A DNA stretch of 64,000 nucleotides from Neisseriaceae bacterium CLB008. GTDB taxonomy: Bacteria; Pseudomonadota; Gammaproteobacteria; Burkholderiales; Neisseriaceae. The notes under the pieces are model-generated. The model did not search any database. It had not been told where the DNA came from and worked only from the letters and a program-made list of their open reading frames with translations. Of the stretch, positions 34,435 to 44,457 are shown in pieces. The translations under genes were made by a program, and so were the position numbers. The DNA is taken from positions 1,955,380-2,019,379 of the forward strand of contig CP166133.1 of assembly GCA_041228285.1 (NCBI GenBank), given 5' to 3'. Numbering within the stretch: position 1 is the stretch's first letter; every line of letters begins with the position of its first letter.

Positions 34435-35664
34435 GTGAAACCAATCCTAAATAAACCCACTCTCTTAGCCGCCCTATTGCTGGCCACCAGCTTAGCGCCA
34501 GCCTGGGCTCAGCCACAACCACCGCTGAACCAAATACAGCAAGCCCGTGCCAGCAATGCCTGGCTGGAAATCGATACCCAAGCGTTTCAACGCAATCTAC
34601 AAACCATGAAACACATGCTCAATGACCAAAGTAAAGTATGTATGGTGATGAAAGCAGACGCTTACGGCCACGGCATTGCCAATCTATTGCCCACTGTGTT
34701 GGCAGAAAACATCCCCTGCATTGGCGTGACCAGCAATCGGGAAATCCAAGCCGTACGCGATGGCGGTTTCAACGGCCAGCTCGTGCGCCTACGCTCAGCC
34801 ACGGCCAAAGAAATGACCGACGCCTTACCCTATCGGGTTGAAGAAATGTTGGGCAACTTAGACACCGCTCGTATCGCCAATGACATTGCCAAAAAAAATC
34901 AGCAAACCATTGCCTATCACTTAATGCTTAACTCTGGCGGCATGGATAGAAACGGCTTAGAAGTCGGCCATTCTCAAGGTAAAAAAGATGCCCTAGCCAT
35001 CTTAAAACTCAGCCATTTAAAACCCGTCGGCATCATGACTCATTTTGCGGTGGAAGAAGTCGAAGAAGTGAGAGAAAAAGCCCAGCTGTTTGCCGAACAA
35101 AGCCAATGGCTGATTCAGGCCGGTGGCCTAGACCGCCAACACATCACCTTGCATGCAGCCAACTCTTACACCACCCTCAACGTACCCGAAGCCTGGTTCG
35201 ACATGGTGCGCCCAGGTGCGCTGGCCTATAACTATTTTGACGATGACCGTTACGAGCATATTTTCACCCTAAAAACCGAAATCGCCAGCGTAAATCCTTA
35301 CCTCAAGGGCTCAAGCGTGGGCTACGACAAGGCGTTTACGCTGAAAAAAGATTCGCGCTTGGCCAATTTACCCATAGGCTATTCCGATGGCTACCTCCGC
35401 TCCTTCACCAACACCGATGCAGGCCAGCCTAACTATGTGTTGATCCACGGCCAAAAAGCGCCGATTGTGGGTAAGATTTCGATGAACACCACCATGGTCG
35501 ACGTCTCAGACATTCCCAACGTCAAAGCCGGTGATGAAGTGGTGCTGTTTGGTCAGCAAGGCCAAGAGCGCATTGATTATGAGTCGCTAAGTGAAACCAA
35601 CCCTGCCTTTGTTGAAAAAGCGTTATGGGGCAATTTATTGCCTAAATACAATTTGCCTCACTAG
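34435..35664 (+). CDS. Periplasmic broad-specificity amino-acid racemase (BsrV/Alr-type)
   Basis: 409 residues from a GTG at 34435 that follows AGAGGACAAAGC. It has a signal peptide (LLAALLLATSLAPAWA), which ordinary alanine racemases lack. The PLP lysine is in VCMVMKADAYGHG and the second catalytic Tyr in SSVGYDKAFTL; LNSGGMDRNG and MVRPGALAYN are also present. Exported members of the fold, such as Vibrio BsrV, make non-canonical D-amino acids that modify peptidoglycan. A perfect terminator follows. Substrate range is inferred from the family. Confidence 0.88.
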   Translation: MKPILNKPTLLAALLLATSLAPAWAQPQPPLNQIQQARASNAWLEIDTQAFQRNLQTMKHMLNDQSKVCMVMKADAYGHGIANLLPTVLAENIPCIGVTSNREIQAVRDGGFNGQLVRLRSATAKEMTDALPYRVEEMLGNLDTARIANDIAKKNQQTIAYHLMLNSGGMDRNGLEVGHSQGKKDALAILKLSHLKPVGIMTHFAVEEVEEVREKAQLFAEQSQWLIQAGGLDRQHITLHAANSYTTLNVPEAWFDMVRPGALAYNYFDDDRYEHIFTLKTEIASVNPYLKGSSVGYDKAFTLKKDSRLANLPIGYSDGYLRSFTNTDAGQPNYVLIHGQKAPIVGKISMNTTMVDVSDIPNVKAGDEVVLFGQQGQERIDYESLSETNPAFVEKALWGNLLPKYNLPH

Positions 35665-35681
35665 GCCCTAGATAAGCACAA

Positions 35682-35709
35682 AAAAGCCGACGCAACCGCG
35701 TCGGCTTTT
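35682..35709. terminator. Bidirectional terminator
   Basis: AAAAGCCGACGC pairs perfectly with GCGTCGGCTTTT, loop AACC; A-run and T-run at the two ends. It lies between the convergent racemase and MFS genes. Confidence 0.92.
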
Positions 35710-35727
35710 CTATATCAGCAGCGAAGC

Positions 35728-36906
35728 CTATTGCATCGCTGCCTTAAAATTAAGGCGCATCATCAACAGCATCACCACAATCACCAAGGGAATGCTGATT
35801 AAATTCACCCAGGCCCAGCCCAGGCTAGACACCGCTTGACCAGCAAACAGGCTGCCAAACGCAGCAGCGGTAAACACCATAAAGTCATTCATACCCTGTA
35901 CTTTGCCTTTTTCATGATCTTGATAAGCAAAGCTGAGTAAGTTGGTGGCGCCAATAAAGGTGAAGTTCCAGCCCACGCCCAGTAAAATTAAGGCCACAAA
36001 ATAATGGCCATAGCTTTGACCCAAAAGATTAATTCCTGCGGCCGCCAGCAGCAGCACACAACCGGCCTGAACCACGGCCTTGATGCCAAAACGTTTGATC
36101 AAGTGCCCAGTAAAGAACGACGGCACAAACATGCCCAATACGTGCCACTGAATCACGATGGCAATGTCTTCAAATAAAAAATTGTCATGATGCATAGCCA
36201 AAGGCGTGGCCGTCATCAAAAACACCATCACTGCATAGCCAATGATCCCAGAAGCCACCGCCGCCAACAGAGCCGGCTGTCGAAACAATTCAGCATAGCT
36301 TCGTGTATTGGCATCAGTCGCCGCCTGAGCAGGACTACGCGGCGGCTGTAGCGGCAACAGCAAGATCAACACCAGCGCCACTACATATAGGCCAAACAGT
36401 CCAAAAAACGCCCCGACAAAAGCATTGCCCGCATACCAGCTCTGTGACCAAATCGCCATATTCGGCCCCAATACCGCGGCCAAAACACCACCGCCCATCA
36501 CCAAACCAATCGCTTTAGCATGCATTGCCTTCGGGCATTCATCCAAGGCGGCAAAGCGATACTGTTGAGCAGTGCCAATGGCCAAGCCAGTTAAAAACGT
36601 ACCCAGGGCAAAAATCGCCAAACTGTGGGCAAACAGACCCTGCATCGCCACTAAAGCGCCCACTAAACCCAACACATTACCCATCACAAAGCCTTTTTTA
36701 CGGCCATATTTTTGCATAAAATGTGCCGCCGGTAATGTGGCCATGATCAAGCCTAAGAACTGAGCCGCAATCGGCGCTGTCACCAAAGCAGGATGGCTCG
36801 CCAACTGGCTGCCAATCAGCGCAGAAACGGCCACTAAAAGCGTATTGCCTGTGGTGAGTAAGGCTTGCGCCAGGGCCAGGCCCCAGACGGTAAAGGGTAG
36901 TTTCAT
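35728..36906 (-). CDS. MFS transporter, substrate unknown
   Basis: 392 residues with about 12 hydrophobic segments, MQKYGRKKGFVMGN in the loop 2-3 position and VGWNFTFIGATNLLSFAYQDHEKGKVQGMNDF in the C-half, a segment I associate with an uncharacterised MFS subgroup. It is monocistronic. Its start is followed at about 100 bases by the trailer end of CRISPR array 1. Confidence 0.85.
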   Translation of the reverse strand: MKLPFTVWGLALAQALLTTGNTLLVAVSALIGSQLASHPALVTAPIAAQFLGLIMATLPAAHFMQKYGRKKGFVMGNVLGLVGALVAMQGLFAHSLAIFALGTFLTGLAIGTAQQYRFAALDECPKAMHAKAIGLVMGGGVLAAVLGPNMAIWSQSWYAGNAFVGAFFGLFGLYVVALVLILLLPLQPPRSPAQAATDANTRSYAELFRQPALLAAVASGIIGYAVMVFLMTATPLAMHHDNFLFEDIAIVIQWHVLGMFVPSFFTGHLIKRFGIKAVVQAGCVLLLAAAGINLLGQSYGHYFVALILLGVGWNFTFIGATNLLSFAYQDHEKGKVQGMNDFMVFTAAAFGSLFAGQAVSSLGWAWVNLISIPLVIVVMLLMMRLNFKAAMQ

Positions 36907-37007
36907 GTTGTTCCATACAAAGAGGTAAAAAAGACAGCGTACAACTTAAAGCCAGCTTGAAGTCAAGCGCTCAAAACCGCCAAAAGCCCGTTAAGCATAC
37001 TATAAGC

Positions 37008-37035
37008 CGGTGCGGGCCACCAATAGGCAGTGAAC
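37008..37035 (-). repeat. Degenerate trailer-end repeat of array 1
   Basis: The last 12 bases still resemble the repeat (only the part near GTGAAC is kept) and the spacing to the first intact repeat is exactly 60. The 32 bases between (37036-37067) would be the oldest spacer. Confidence 0.5.
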
Positions 37036-37067
37036 GTGTTGGACTTTAACGCAGGTCTGTTTAAGCA

Positions 37068-39256
37068 TTTCTAAGCCGCCTATGCGGCGGTGAACTTCTA
37101 TCAATTATATAAAAGTACAGGGGTACTTTTCTAAGCCGCCTATGCGGCGGTGAACGTATTGTCCAAACTTTTACACTTGCAAATTTATTTCTAAGCCGCC
37201 TATGCGGCGGTGAACGTATTGTCCAAACTTTTACACTTGCAAATTTATTTCTAAGCCGCCTATGCGGCGGTGAACACACAGGCCTGAGGGGTGAGAGTGG
37301 AGCAGATGTTTCTAAGCCGCCTATGCGGCGGTGAACACTGAGCTGGAGACGGATATGGCCTTGCGTGTTTTCTAAGCCGCCTATGCGGCGGTGAACGGGT
37401 GCGCCTGACGAACGATAAGGGCATCAGCTTTCTAAGCCGCCTATGCGGCGGTGAACCAATCGTGACTGAAACAGAGGCGCGTATCGCTTTTCTAAGCCGC
37501 CTATGCGGCGGTGAACGTGGAAACCAGCACTTTAGCCAGCTCTGAAGATTTCTAAGCCGCCTATGCGGCGGTGAACACGCTGTTGGCATGGTGAATGGCC
37601 GCACTCTTTTTCTAAGCCGCCTATGCGGCGGTGAACTGTTTCCAGACGGCTCACGCCTTGACGCTGTTTTTCTAAGCCGCCTATGCGGCGGTGAACGAGG
37701 ATGCGTGGGGTCATGCCGGTTTTGGCGCTTTCTAAGCCGCCTATGCGGCGGTGAACAAGCAAGCGTCAATCCTTGTCGAAGACGAGAATTTCTAAGCCGC
37801 CTATGCGGCGGTGAACGACTAAAGCCTCTAAACTTCCCCCGAAGTGTATTTCTAAGCCGCCTATGCGGCGGTGAACCCCGGCAAAATGCCAGTCGTCCTC
37901 AAGCGTCGTTTCTAAGCCGCCTATGCGGCGGTGAACAATGTACCGCTGGGGCGCTATGAGGTACGCGTTTTCTAAGCCGCCTATGCGGCGGTGAACGCAG
38001 GGGCGTAGGCAAAGGCGTTGAGCTGCTTTTTCTAAGCCGCCTATGCGGCGGTGAACGTTCGGGTCAGCCCTATATGACTCTACCGACTTTTCTAAGCCGC
38101 CTATGCGGCGGTGAACGGCTTTTTGTCTGACACATTGCAGAGCATGTGTTTCTAAGCCGCCTATGCGGCGGTGAACCCGCCGTTGGAATCGACGTATACA
38201 TTGAGCAATTTCTAAGCCGCCTATGCGGCGGTGAACGCGCTGCCACTCCGATGATGTTTTATTCCTCATTTCTAAGCCGCCTATGCGGCGGTGAACAGCG
38301 TTTGGGTTCCTTTATTTCTACGCTTATATTTCTAAGCCGCCTATGCGGCGGTGAACCTTTCCGATCAAATCAGTTTTTTTGATCTAAATTTCTAAGCCGC
38401 CTATGCGGCGGTGAACTCCCCGTATTTTCATGCACCTTGCTCTCGTGTTTTCTAAGCCGCCTATGCGGCGGTGAACAACGCTTGTAAGTGAAATCCGTCG
38501 CGTAACGATTTCTAAGCCGCCTATGCGGCGGTGAACCGCGCGTTCCTCAATTTCGTTGTCGTCAAACTTTTCTAAGCCGCCTATGCGGCGGTGAACGTGG
38601 TGTCGTATTCGTCGAGGCCGGGGGCGTATTTCTAAGCCGCCTATGCGGCGGTGAACGCTAAAGCTAGAGGCATGACCCAGGTGGCTAATTTCTAAGCCGC
38701 CTATGCGGCGGTGAACCAGTATGGCAGAAGAAAAGCTAATGGGCTTTATTTCTAAGCCGCCTATGCGGCGGTGAACAGATACGGACGTGACGGCATATAA
38801 ATCTATCTTTTCTAAGCCGCCTATGCGGCGGTGAACTCACCTCTGCTTTGCCGATTTTTGAGCCAGACTTTCTAAGCCGCCTATGCGGCGGTGAACCAAT
38901 GCGGAGTCCATGAACGCCTTCACGTTACTTTCTAAGCCGCCTATGCGGCGGTGAACACATTCAACTTCTTTTGTTTGCCCCGAGACTGTTTCTAAGCCGC
39001 CTATGCGGCGGTGAACGAAGAAGGAGCACTGGGCCGAACCTTCTATAATTTCTAAGCCGCCTATACGGCGGTGAACCAGAAATTGCAACAGCAAACGCGG
39101 CCAAGTTGTTTCTAAGCCGCCTATACGGCGGTGAACGTTGTCTTTGAGGGTTTGGTTGAGGCGGCTGATTTCTAAGCCGCCTATACGGCGGTGAACGAGC
39201 CATGATGACGCAGAGGCTTCAGATCAGTTTTCTAAGCCGCCTATACGGCGGTGAAC
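37068..39256 (-). CRISPR. CRISPR array 1, type I-F, 37 repeats / 36 spacers
   Basis: 28-bp repeats with a 60-bp period. Read on the minus strand each begins GTTCACC, folds a CCGCC/GGCGG stem around GCATA and ends CTTAGAAA, the type I-F pattern. Spacers are 32 nt except one of 33 nt at 37276-37308. The four repeats nearest cas1 (39049, 39109, 39169, 39229) carry GTATA in the loop. The same spacer occurs at 37156-37187 and 37216-37247. The leader lies on the cas1 side (39257-39385). A further degenerate repeat at 37008-37035, exactly one period away and ending GGCAGTGAAC on the plus strand, marks the old end. Confidence 0.98.
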
Positions 39257-39385
39257 TGGTATTGTATCGTTGTAATGACTGTCTATACAATTCATTAGCC
39301 TGCTTTTGACAAAATCACCCTTTTTTTGGGGTAGACCCAAAAGCTTGAAGAATCAAGGCTTGTAGGCGACTGCTAAAAAAAGGGT
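39257..39385 (-). promoter_or_regulatory. Leader of CRISPR array 1
   Basis: On the minus strand, ACCCTTTTTTTA (39374-39385) lies exactly 117 bases before the first repeat, as in array 2. AAAAAGGG, CAGTCATT and a final ACCA are also at the same distances as their counterparts in leader 2. A TTGTCA / TATAGA pair could be the pre-crRNA promoter. Confidence 0.75.
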
Positions 39386-39874
39386 CGGCAACGAGTTTAT
39401 CGACCACCACCTTTTCGTTTTAGCGAAACAACCAATAGCTCCTGATAAATACTTTCCTCATGATTTCAAATACTGATTGAAAACACACCGAATAGGCGGC
39501 TGATTAACTAGCCATTATCAAACATGCAGCAACAAGAAAGGCCAACCATAGCAACATACCTAAAACATAAAAAGGTGAATCATAAACGTTAGGCATTAAA
39601 TACTAGGCACATCATGCTTTACACCCCCGATTAAAAGACCTAAAGATCCCAATGTTTAACCAGTTACACCTTAGTCAATCAAACCTAATAGACTACCAGC
39701 CTACGGCAACGTCAAAGATGATGGCCATCAGCCGCCCTCAACACAAGACCATGCTCACAATCATCTATGCCACGGCTTTGTGCGATACGATCCGACGATA
39801 GTTCACTAGATTGCACACCAGCCCAAAGCACCACACCTCATTGATTAGTTTTACTGTACCCAATAGCACGTTTT
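39386..39874. other. Gene-free spacer between leader 1 and the cas1 promoter
   Basis: About 490 bases with no ORF of coding character. It holds a short hairpin TTTCG-TTTTAG-CGAAA near 39413 and a repeat-like fragment ATAGGCGGCT at 39492-39501. Confidence 0.4.
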
Positions 39875-39932
39875 TTAACAGAATCCACCTCACAAGACTA
39901 TACAGTCACGCCATCGTCGTCATATGATGACA
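39875..39932 (+). promoter_or_regulatory. cas1 promoter with overlapping palindrome
   Basis: TTAACA (39875-39880) and TATACA (39899-39904) are 18 bases apart. Just after the predicted start site, GTCGTCAT-ATGATGAC (39916-39931) forms a near-perfect dyad; the 10-mer TATGATGACA (39923-39932) recurs before csy1. Confidence 0.5.
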
Positions 39933-39965
39933 TGATTATTTTAAACCATATCAATAAGGATTTTT

Positions 39966-40925
39966 ATGGCCAAATCCGCGCGCTATATTCAGCCCTCAGA
40001 CCTCAAAACTATTTTGCACTCCAAACGGGCTAACCTGTACTATTTAGAATATTGCCGCGTACTGGTGAACGGGGGGCGGGTTGAATACATTACGGATGAA
40101 GGCCAACAATCTTTATACTGGAATATTCCCATTGCCAATACAACTTGCATCCTTTTAGGCAGTGGCACCTCCATTACCCAAGCAGCCGTTCGTGAGCTCT
40201 CAAAAGCAGGGGTGATGATCGGCTTTTCTGGCGGCGGAGGCACGCCTTTATTTGCCGGTACGGAAACCGATTTTGCCTGTCAGTTTTTTAGTCCGCAAAG
40301 CGAATATCGGCCCACCGAATATCTACAAAAATGGTGTCAATTCTGGTTTGAGGATGAACGCCGCCTGCAAGCAGCTAAATCTTTACAGGCGATGCGATTA
40401 GCCTTGCTACGCAAAACCTGGCCCAAACACCCTTGGTCGATTGATGTGACGGCTCTAGAGCAAGTGGTCACACAGTATCAAACGCTGTTTGCCGAAGCTA
40501 CCGACGGCCAAGCCTTATTGGCAGCCGAAGGCCGCTTAACCATGCGACTCTATGCCATGGCGAACCAGGCCACCTTAAAAGACGCCGACTTTAGTCGCAG
40601 CACCCGTGGGCAAAGCCGCGATCCTGCCAATGCCTATTTAGATCATGGTAATTATTTGGCCTACGGTCTAGGCGCAACCGCATGCTGGGTTTTAGGCCTG
40701 CCACACGGCATGGCAATTTTGCACGGTAAAACCCGGCGCGGTGGCTTAGTATTTGACGCAGCCGACATCATTAAAGACGCCATTATTTTACCGCAGGCAT
40801 TTATTTCAGCCCAACAAGGAGATTCAGAACGAGAGTTTAGGCAAGCCTGCATCCAACAGTTTGCACAGCTAACCGCCCTAGACACCATGATCGATACTTT
40901 AAAACACATTGCCTTAAACTCATGA
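39966..40925 (+). CDS. cas1: Type I-F CRISPR-associated endonuclease Cas1
   Basis: 319 residues. Cas1f integrates new spacers with Cas2 of the Cas2-3 fusion. The metal-binding acidic and His residues lie in LLAAEGRLTMRLY, AYLDHGNYLAYG and AQQGDSEREF, and the N-terminal half has RVEYITDEGQQSLYWNIP, typical for I-F. An AAGGA ribosome site precedes the ATG. Its stop overlaps the cas2-3 start (ATGA). It follows array 1 after about 700 bases. Confidence 0.96.
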   Translation: MAKSARYIQPSDLKTILHSKRANLYYLEYCRVLVNGGRVEYITDEGQQSLYWNIPIANTTCILLGSGTSITQAAVRELSKAGVMIGFSGGGGTPLFAGTETDFACQFFSPQSEYRPTEYLQKWCQFWFEDERRLQAAKSLQAMRLALLRKTWPKHPWSIDVTALEQVVTQYQTLFAEATDGQALLAAEGRLTMRLYAMANQATLKDADFSRSTRGQSRDPANAYLDHGNYLAYGLGATACWVLGLPHGMAILHGKTRRGGLVFDAADIIKDAIILPQAFISAQQGDSEREFRQACIQQFAQLTALDTMIDTLKHIALNS

Positions 40926-43900
40926 ATATTTTACTGATTAGCCAATGCCATAAAAATGCCCTTAAAGAAACCCGCCGTATTCTGGACCAGTTTGCCGAAC
41001 GCTGCGGTGACAGAAGCTGGCAAACACCGATGACTCAGGCAGGGCTAGACACGCTACACAAGCTTCTTCGCCAAAGTGCCAGAAAGAACACCGCCGTAGC
41101 CTGCTACTGGACCCACGGCAAGAACCTTACCGAACTCCTTTGGATCGTCGGCGACAGAAAACAATTTAATGACTTAGGCCGTACGCCCACCAACCGTACT
41201 CGGCGTAATGTGTTACGCGGTGACGATGAAAGCGCTTGGCAATACGGCACCAGCGTTCAAATACTGGCCACGCTAGCAGCGCTGTTACATGATTTAGGCA
41301 AGGCCACCATTGGCTTTCAAGCCAAGCTTCAGCCCAATCACGCATTTGCCGCAGACCCCTTTCGACACGAATGGCTGTCGCTGTTGCTGTTCACCAAGCT
41401 ATTAAAGGGCTGTGAAACAAACCAGCAGTGCCTCGAACGCTTGGCTAATCTCAAAGACTATGATCTGCAGCATCCCCAGTGGCATGCATCGCTCAGCCCA
41501 ATTGAACGGTTTGACTTAACCACTCTGCCGCCAATTGCCCAGCTCTTAGGCTGGCTCATTGTCACCCACCATCGTCTGCCCTATCGTCAATACTACACAG
41601 AGCCAGAGTGGCCTGCTGCCAGAAAAAATCATGACTATGTACTGGACTATGCTTTAGAGCATTTTTATGAAGAATTAGCCGCCATCGACGGCTGGGTTAA
41701 AAACAGCACCAGCACCCATCCGCAACCGCAGCATTTTTGGCAGCTGGCCGATGACGTCATTGCCAGCGGCCCTTGGCAAAAAACCTTAAGCCGCTGGGCC
41801 AATAAAGCCTTGGCCCATCCGCCGTTAAAGGCCTTAGGCGAAAGCATGATCCAGCAGCCATTTGTGTTTCATTTAAGTCGCCTCTGCTTGATGGTGGGCG
41901 ACCACAACTACTCCAGTTTACCGCCTCTTCATCCAAACTGCGTTAAGGGAGACCCAAGCTACCAACTATTTGCCAATACCGACCGAAAAACCGGCCAAAC
42001 CAAGCAGGCCTTAGATGAACACTTAATTGGCGTGGCCCAGAACACAGCCCGTTTTGCCCGCCTGCTCCCACAACTAGGTCATTTACTGCCCGCCATTCAA
42101 AAGCATCGAGCCTTTAGCAAGCGCACGGCGATACAGCGCTTTACTTGGCAAAATCACGCGTTTGACTTGGCAAAAAACCTGCAAGAAATGGCTCAAGAAC
42201 AAGGTTTTTTCGGAGTCAATATGGCTTCTACTGGCTGCGGTAAAACCCTCGCCAATGCCCGCATTATGTATGGTTTAGCCGATCCCAAGCGCGGCGCGCG
42301 CTTCACCATTGCCTTAGGGCTTAGGGTGTTAACCTTACAAACCGGCCAGGCCTTAAGAGACAAATTAAGTCTCAGCGATGAGCATTTGGCCATTCTGGTC
42401 GGCGGCCAGGCCAGCCGACAGCTCTTTGAACTAAATCAATCCACCCAAAGCCCACAAGAAGCAAGCGGCAGCGAATCGGCGACGGAGCTGGTCATTGGTG
42501 AAGTAAACGTTTCTGAAAGCGGTTTAGATGAGGCCGACTTAGGTACGGTGGTCGCCGACAAAAAAGCCCGTGACCTCCTGTATGCCCCCATTGTCAGCTG
42601 TACCGTCGATTATTTGATGGCCGCCAGCGAAAACACACGCGGTGGCAAGCACATCGCACCGATATTGCGCTTGCTGAGCGCCGACCTTGTGCTGGATGAG
42701 CCCGATGATTTCGACCATCGTGACCTACCCGCCCTCGCGCGACTGGTGCATTTAGCTGGTCTGTTTGGCAGTAAGGTCTTGTTGTCCTCTGCTACCCTAA
42801 CCCCTGATTTAATCACCGGTCTATTCGATGCCTATCAAGCCGGCCGAGCCTTATGGCAACAGCAAAACCAACTACCACAAAATGGCGTTATCTGCGCTTG
42901 GTTTGACGAAGCCCAACAAGGCAGCCAAGCTTGCCTCAACAAAACCGACTACATAACGGCACATCAGGCATTTGCCCACAAGCGCGCCGAGCGGCTGCAA
43001 CAGGTGCCGATTAGGCGCTCTGCCGACATTTTGGCCTTGGCCTTACCTGACCATAATAAGGATTTTCCAGAGCCTTTTTTTGATGCTTTCGCGACGCAGC
43101 TGCTAAACCAAGCTCAGGTATTACACCGCCGCCACGGCAACCCTCACCCAAGCTTGGCCCAAACGGTCAGCCTTGGCCTGATTCGGATGGCCAACACCAA
43201 AGACTTAATCCAGACGACCTTTGCCTTACATCGACAGCCTATTACGGATGCCAACACGCACTATCACGTTTGTTGCTACCACGCCAAACAGCTGTTGCTG
43301 CTACGCAGTGCCCTAGAGGAAAAGCTGGATCGCCTACTGGATCGACACGATCCAGAAGCCATTTGGCAGCAACCCGAAATCATCGACGCCATTCGCCAAA
43401 GCCCAGCTCAGCACCATGTGTTCATCGTCCTGGCCACGCCGGTGGCGGAAGTAGGCCGCGACCATGACTATGACTGGGCCATCGTTGAGCCATCCTCTAT
43501 GCGTTCGCTGATCCAGCTGGCGGGCCGAGTCTGGCGTCATCGGCCGAATAAGGTCGCCACCAGCGCCAACATCAGCCTTTTAAGCAGCAATCTACGCGCG
43601 CTCAAAAAAGGCCCTGCCCTCGGCGTGGGTGAGCCGTCATTTTGCTATCCTGGTTTTGAAGCCAAGCCCAACGCCTTACTCAACACCCACCTCACTGAAG
43701 ACTTGATCAGCCCAGAAGAACGGGCCCACATCAATGCCGTCGCCAGAATCGTGCAACCACAGCCGCTTCAAGCCCAGACTCGGTTAGCCGACTTGGAACA
43801 CGATGTGATGACCAAGCTGCTAAACCCTGCCACAACCAACTTTGTCACGGCCTATTGGCAACCAGGCAGCGCCCATCAGGCCTGCGTTCACTTACAAACG

Positions 43901-44248
43901 ATTAGCCCTTTTCGTCACGGTAGAAAACAGGCCAGCTATGTGTGCCAGCCCGATGAAGCACAGCTCCACGGCTTTAGCTTTCGGCTAGCGAGGCTGGCCT
44001 ATTTAAACCCCAACGACACCCATGTTGACACCGCCAATGATTGGGTACGCCATGAAGTATTTAACCCTAACCCTCACGGCGCCGTTCAACCATGGCTGCC
44101 GCTTTCTTTAGAGCAAGCCTTACACAATTTGGCCAATAAGCTCGGGGAAGAAAACTTGGCACGGGTGGCGCTTAAGTATGCAACGGTGGATTTAGAGGAC
44201 GAAAAGGTCTGGCTATTTCACCCTTGGCTGGGCTGTTGGCGAAAATGA
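40922..44248 (+). CDS. cas3: Cas2-Cas3 fusion: adaptation subunit, HD nuclease and helicase
   Basis: 1108 residues, the I-F-specific fusion. Residues 1-95 are Cas2-like (MNILLISQCHKNALKETRRIL). The HD nuclease has LLHDLGK with the HD at 123-124. The helicase has STGCGKTLANARIMY (Walker A), LVLDEPDDFD (DEAD box), LLSSATLTPDL (motif III) and LIQLAGRVWRHR (motif VI). It degrades DNA marked by the Csy complex and joins Cas1 for spacer uptake. All catalytic motifs are intact. Confidence 0.96.
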   Translation: MNILLISQCHKNALKETRRILDQFAERCGDRSWQTPMTQAGLDTLHKLLRQSARKNTAVACYWTHGKNLTELLWIVGDRKQFNDLGRTPTNRTRRNVLRGDDESAWQYGTSVQILATLAALLHDLGKATIGFQAKLQPNHAFAADPFRHEWLSLLLFTKLLKGCETNQQCLERLANLKDYDLQHPQWHASLSPIERFDLTTLPPIAQLLGWLIVTHHRLPYRQYYTEPEWPAARKNHDYVLDYALEHFYEELAAIDGWVKNSTSTHPQPQHFWQLADDVIASGPWQKTLSRWANKALAHPPLKALGESMIQQPFVFHLSRLCLMVGDHNYSSLPPLHPNCVKGDPSYQLFANTDRKTGQTKQALDEHLIGVAQNTARFARLLPQLGHLLPAIQKHRAFSKRTAIQRFTWQNHAFDLAKNLQEMAQEQGFFGVNMASTGCGKTLANARIMYGLADPKRGARFTIALGLRVLTLQTGQALRDKLSLSDEHLAILVGGQASRQLFELNQSTQSPQEASGSESATELVIGEVNVSESGLDEADLGTVVADKKARDLLYAPIVSCTVDYLMAASENTRGGKHIAPILRLLSADLVLDEPDDFDHRDLPALARLVHLAGLFGSKVLLSSATLTPDLITGLFDAYQAGRALWQQQNQLPQNGVICAWFDEAQQGSQACLNKTDYITAHQAFAHKRAERLQQVPIRRSADILALALPDHNKDFPEPFFDAFATQLLNQAQVLHRRHGNPHPSLAQTVSLGLIRMANTKDLIQTTFALHRQPITDANTHYHVCCYHAKQLLLLRSALEEKLDRLLDRHDPEAIWQQPEIIDAIRQSPAQHHVFIVLATPVAEVGRDHDYDWAIVEPSSMRSLIQLAGRVWRHRPNKVATSANISLLSSNLRALKKGPALGVGEPSFCYPGFEAKPNALLNTHLTEDLISPEERAHINAVARIVQPQPLQAQTRLADLEHDVMTKLLNPATTNFVTAYWQPGSAHQACVHLQTISPFRHGRKQASYVCQPDEAQLHGFSFRLARLAYLNPNDTHVDTANDWVRHEVFNPNPHGAVQPWLPLSLEQALHNLANKLGEENLARVALKYATVDLEDEKVWLFHPWLGCWRK

Positions 44249-44457
44249 GGACTTTCGCACGACAAACACTACTACTAATGCCCCATTAATAATTAAATAT
44301 TATTAATAATTTTTTAAAATATTTTTTTAATATAAACATTAAAAAAATACCATATGACTTAATTGACATAATCATAAATGTCATCATAGACTAGCCCTAT
44401 TACTATTCTATGATGACAGCTGACGCTTTAATGTCAGCGCACAAGACAGAGGTATAC
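44249..44457 (+). promoter_or_regulatory. csy operon promoter with a 12-bp inverted repeat
   Basis: TTGACA (44363-44368) is 16 bases before CATAGA (44385-44390). A perfect 12-bp inverted repeat, TGTCATCATAGA (44379-44390) and TCTATGATGACA (44407-44418), covers the -10 and the start of the transcript. A second small hairpin GCTGAC/GTCAGC (44419-44438) lies before the AGAGG ribosome site. The csy genes thus seem to have their own, regulated promoter. Confidence 0.6.

Noticed and set aside
37061-39203. Open frames with repeated CGGE/HRRIGGLE units
   Set aside because: They are translations of CRISPR repeats in array 1; the 60-bp period keeps frames open without coding.
39386-39965. A hidden anti-CRISPR or small protein gene between array 1 and cas1
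   Set aside because: No frame with a ribosome site and coding character was found in either direction.
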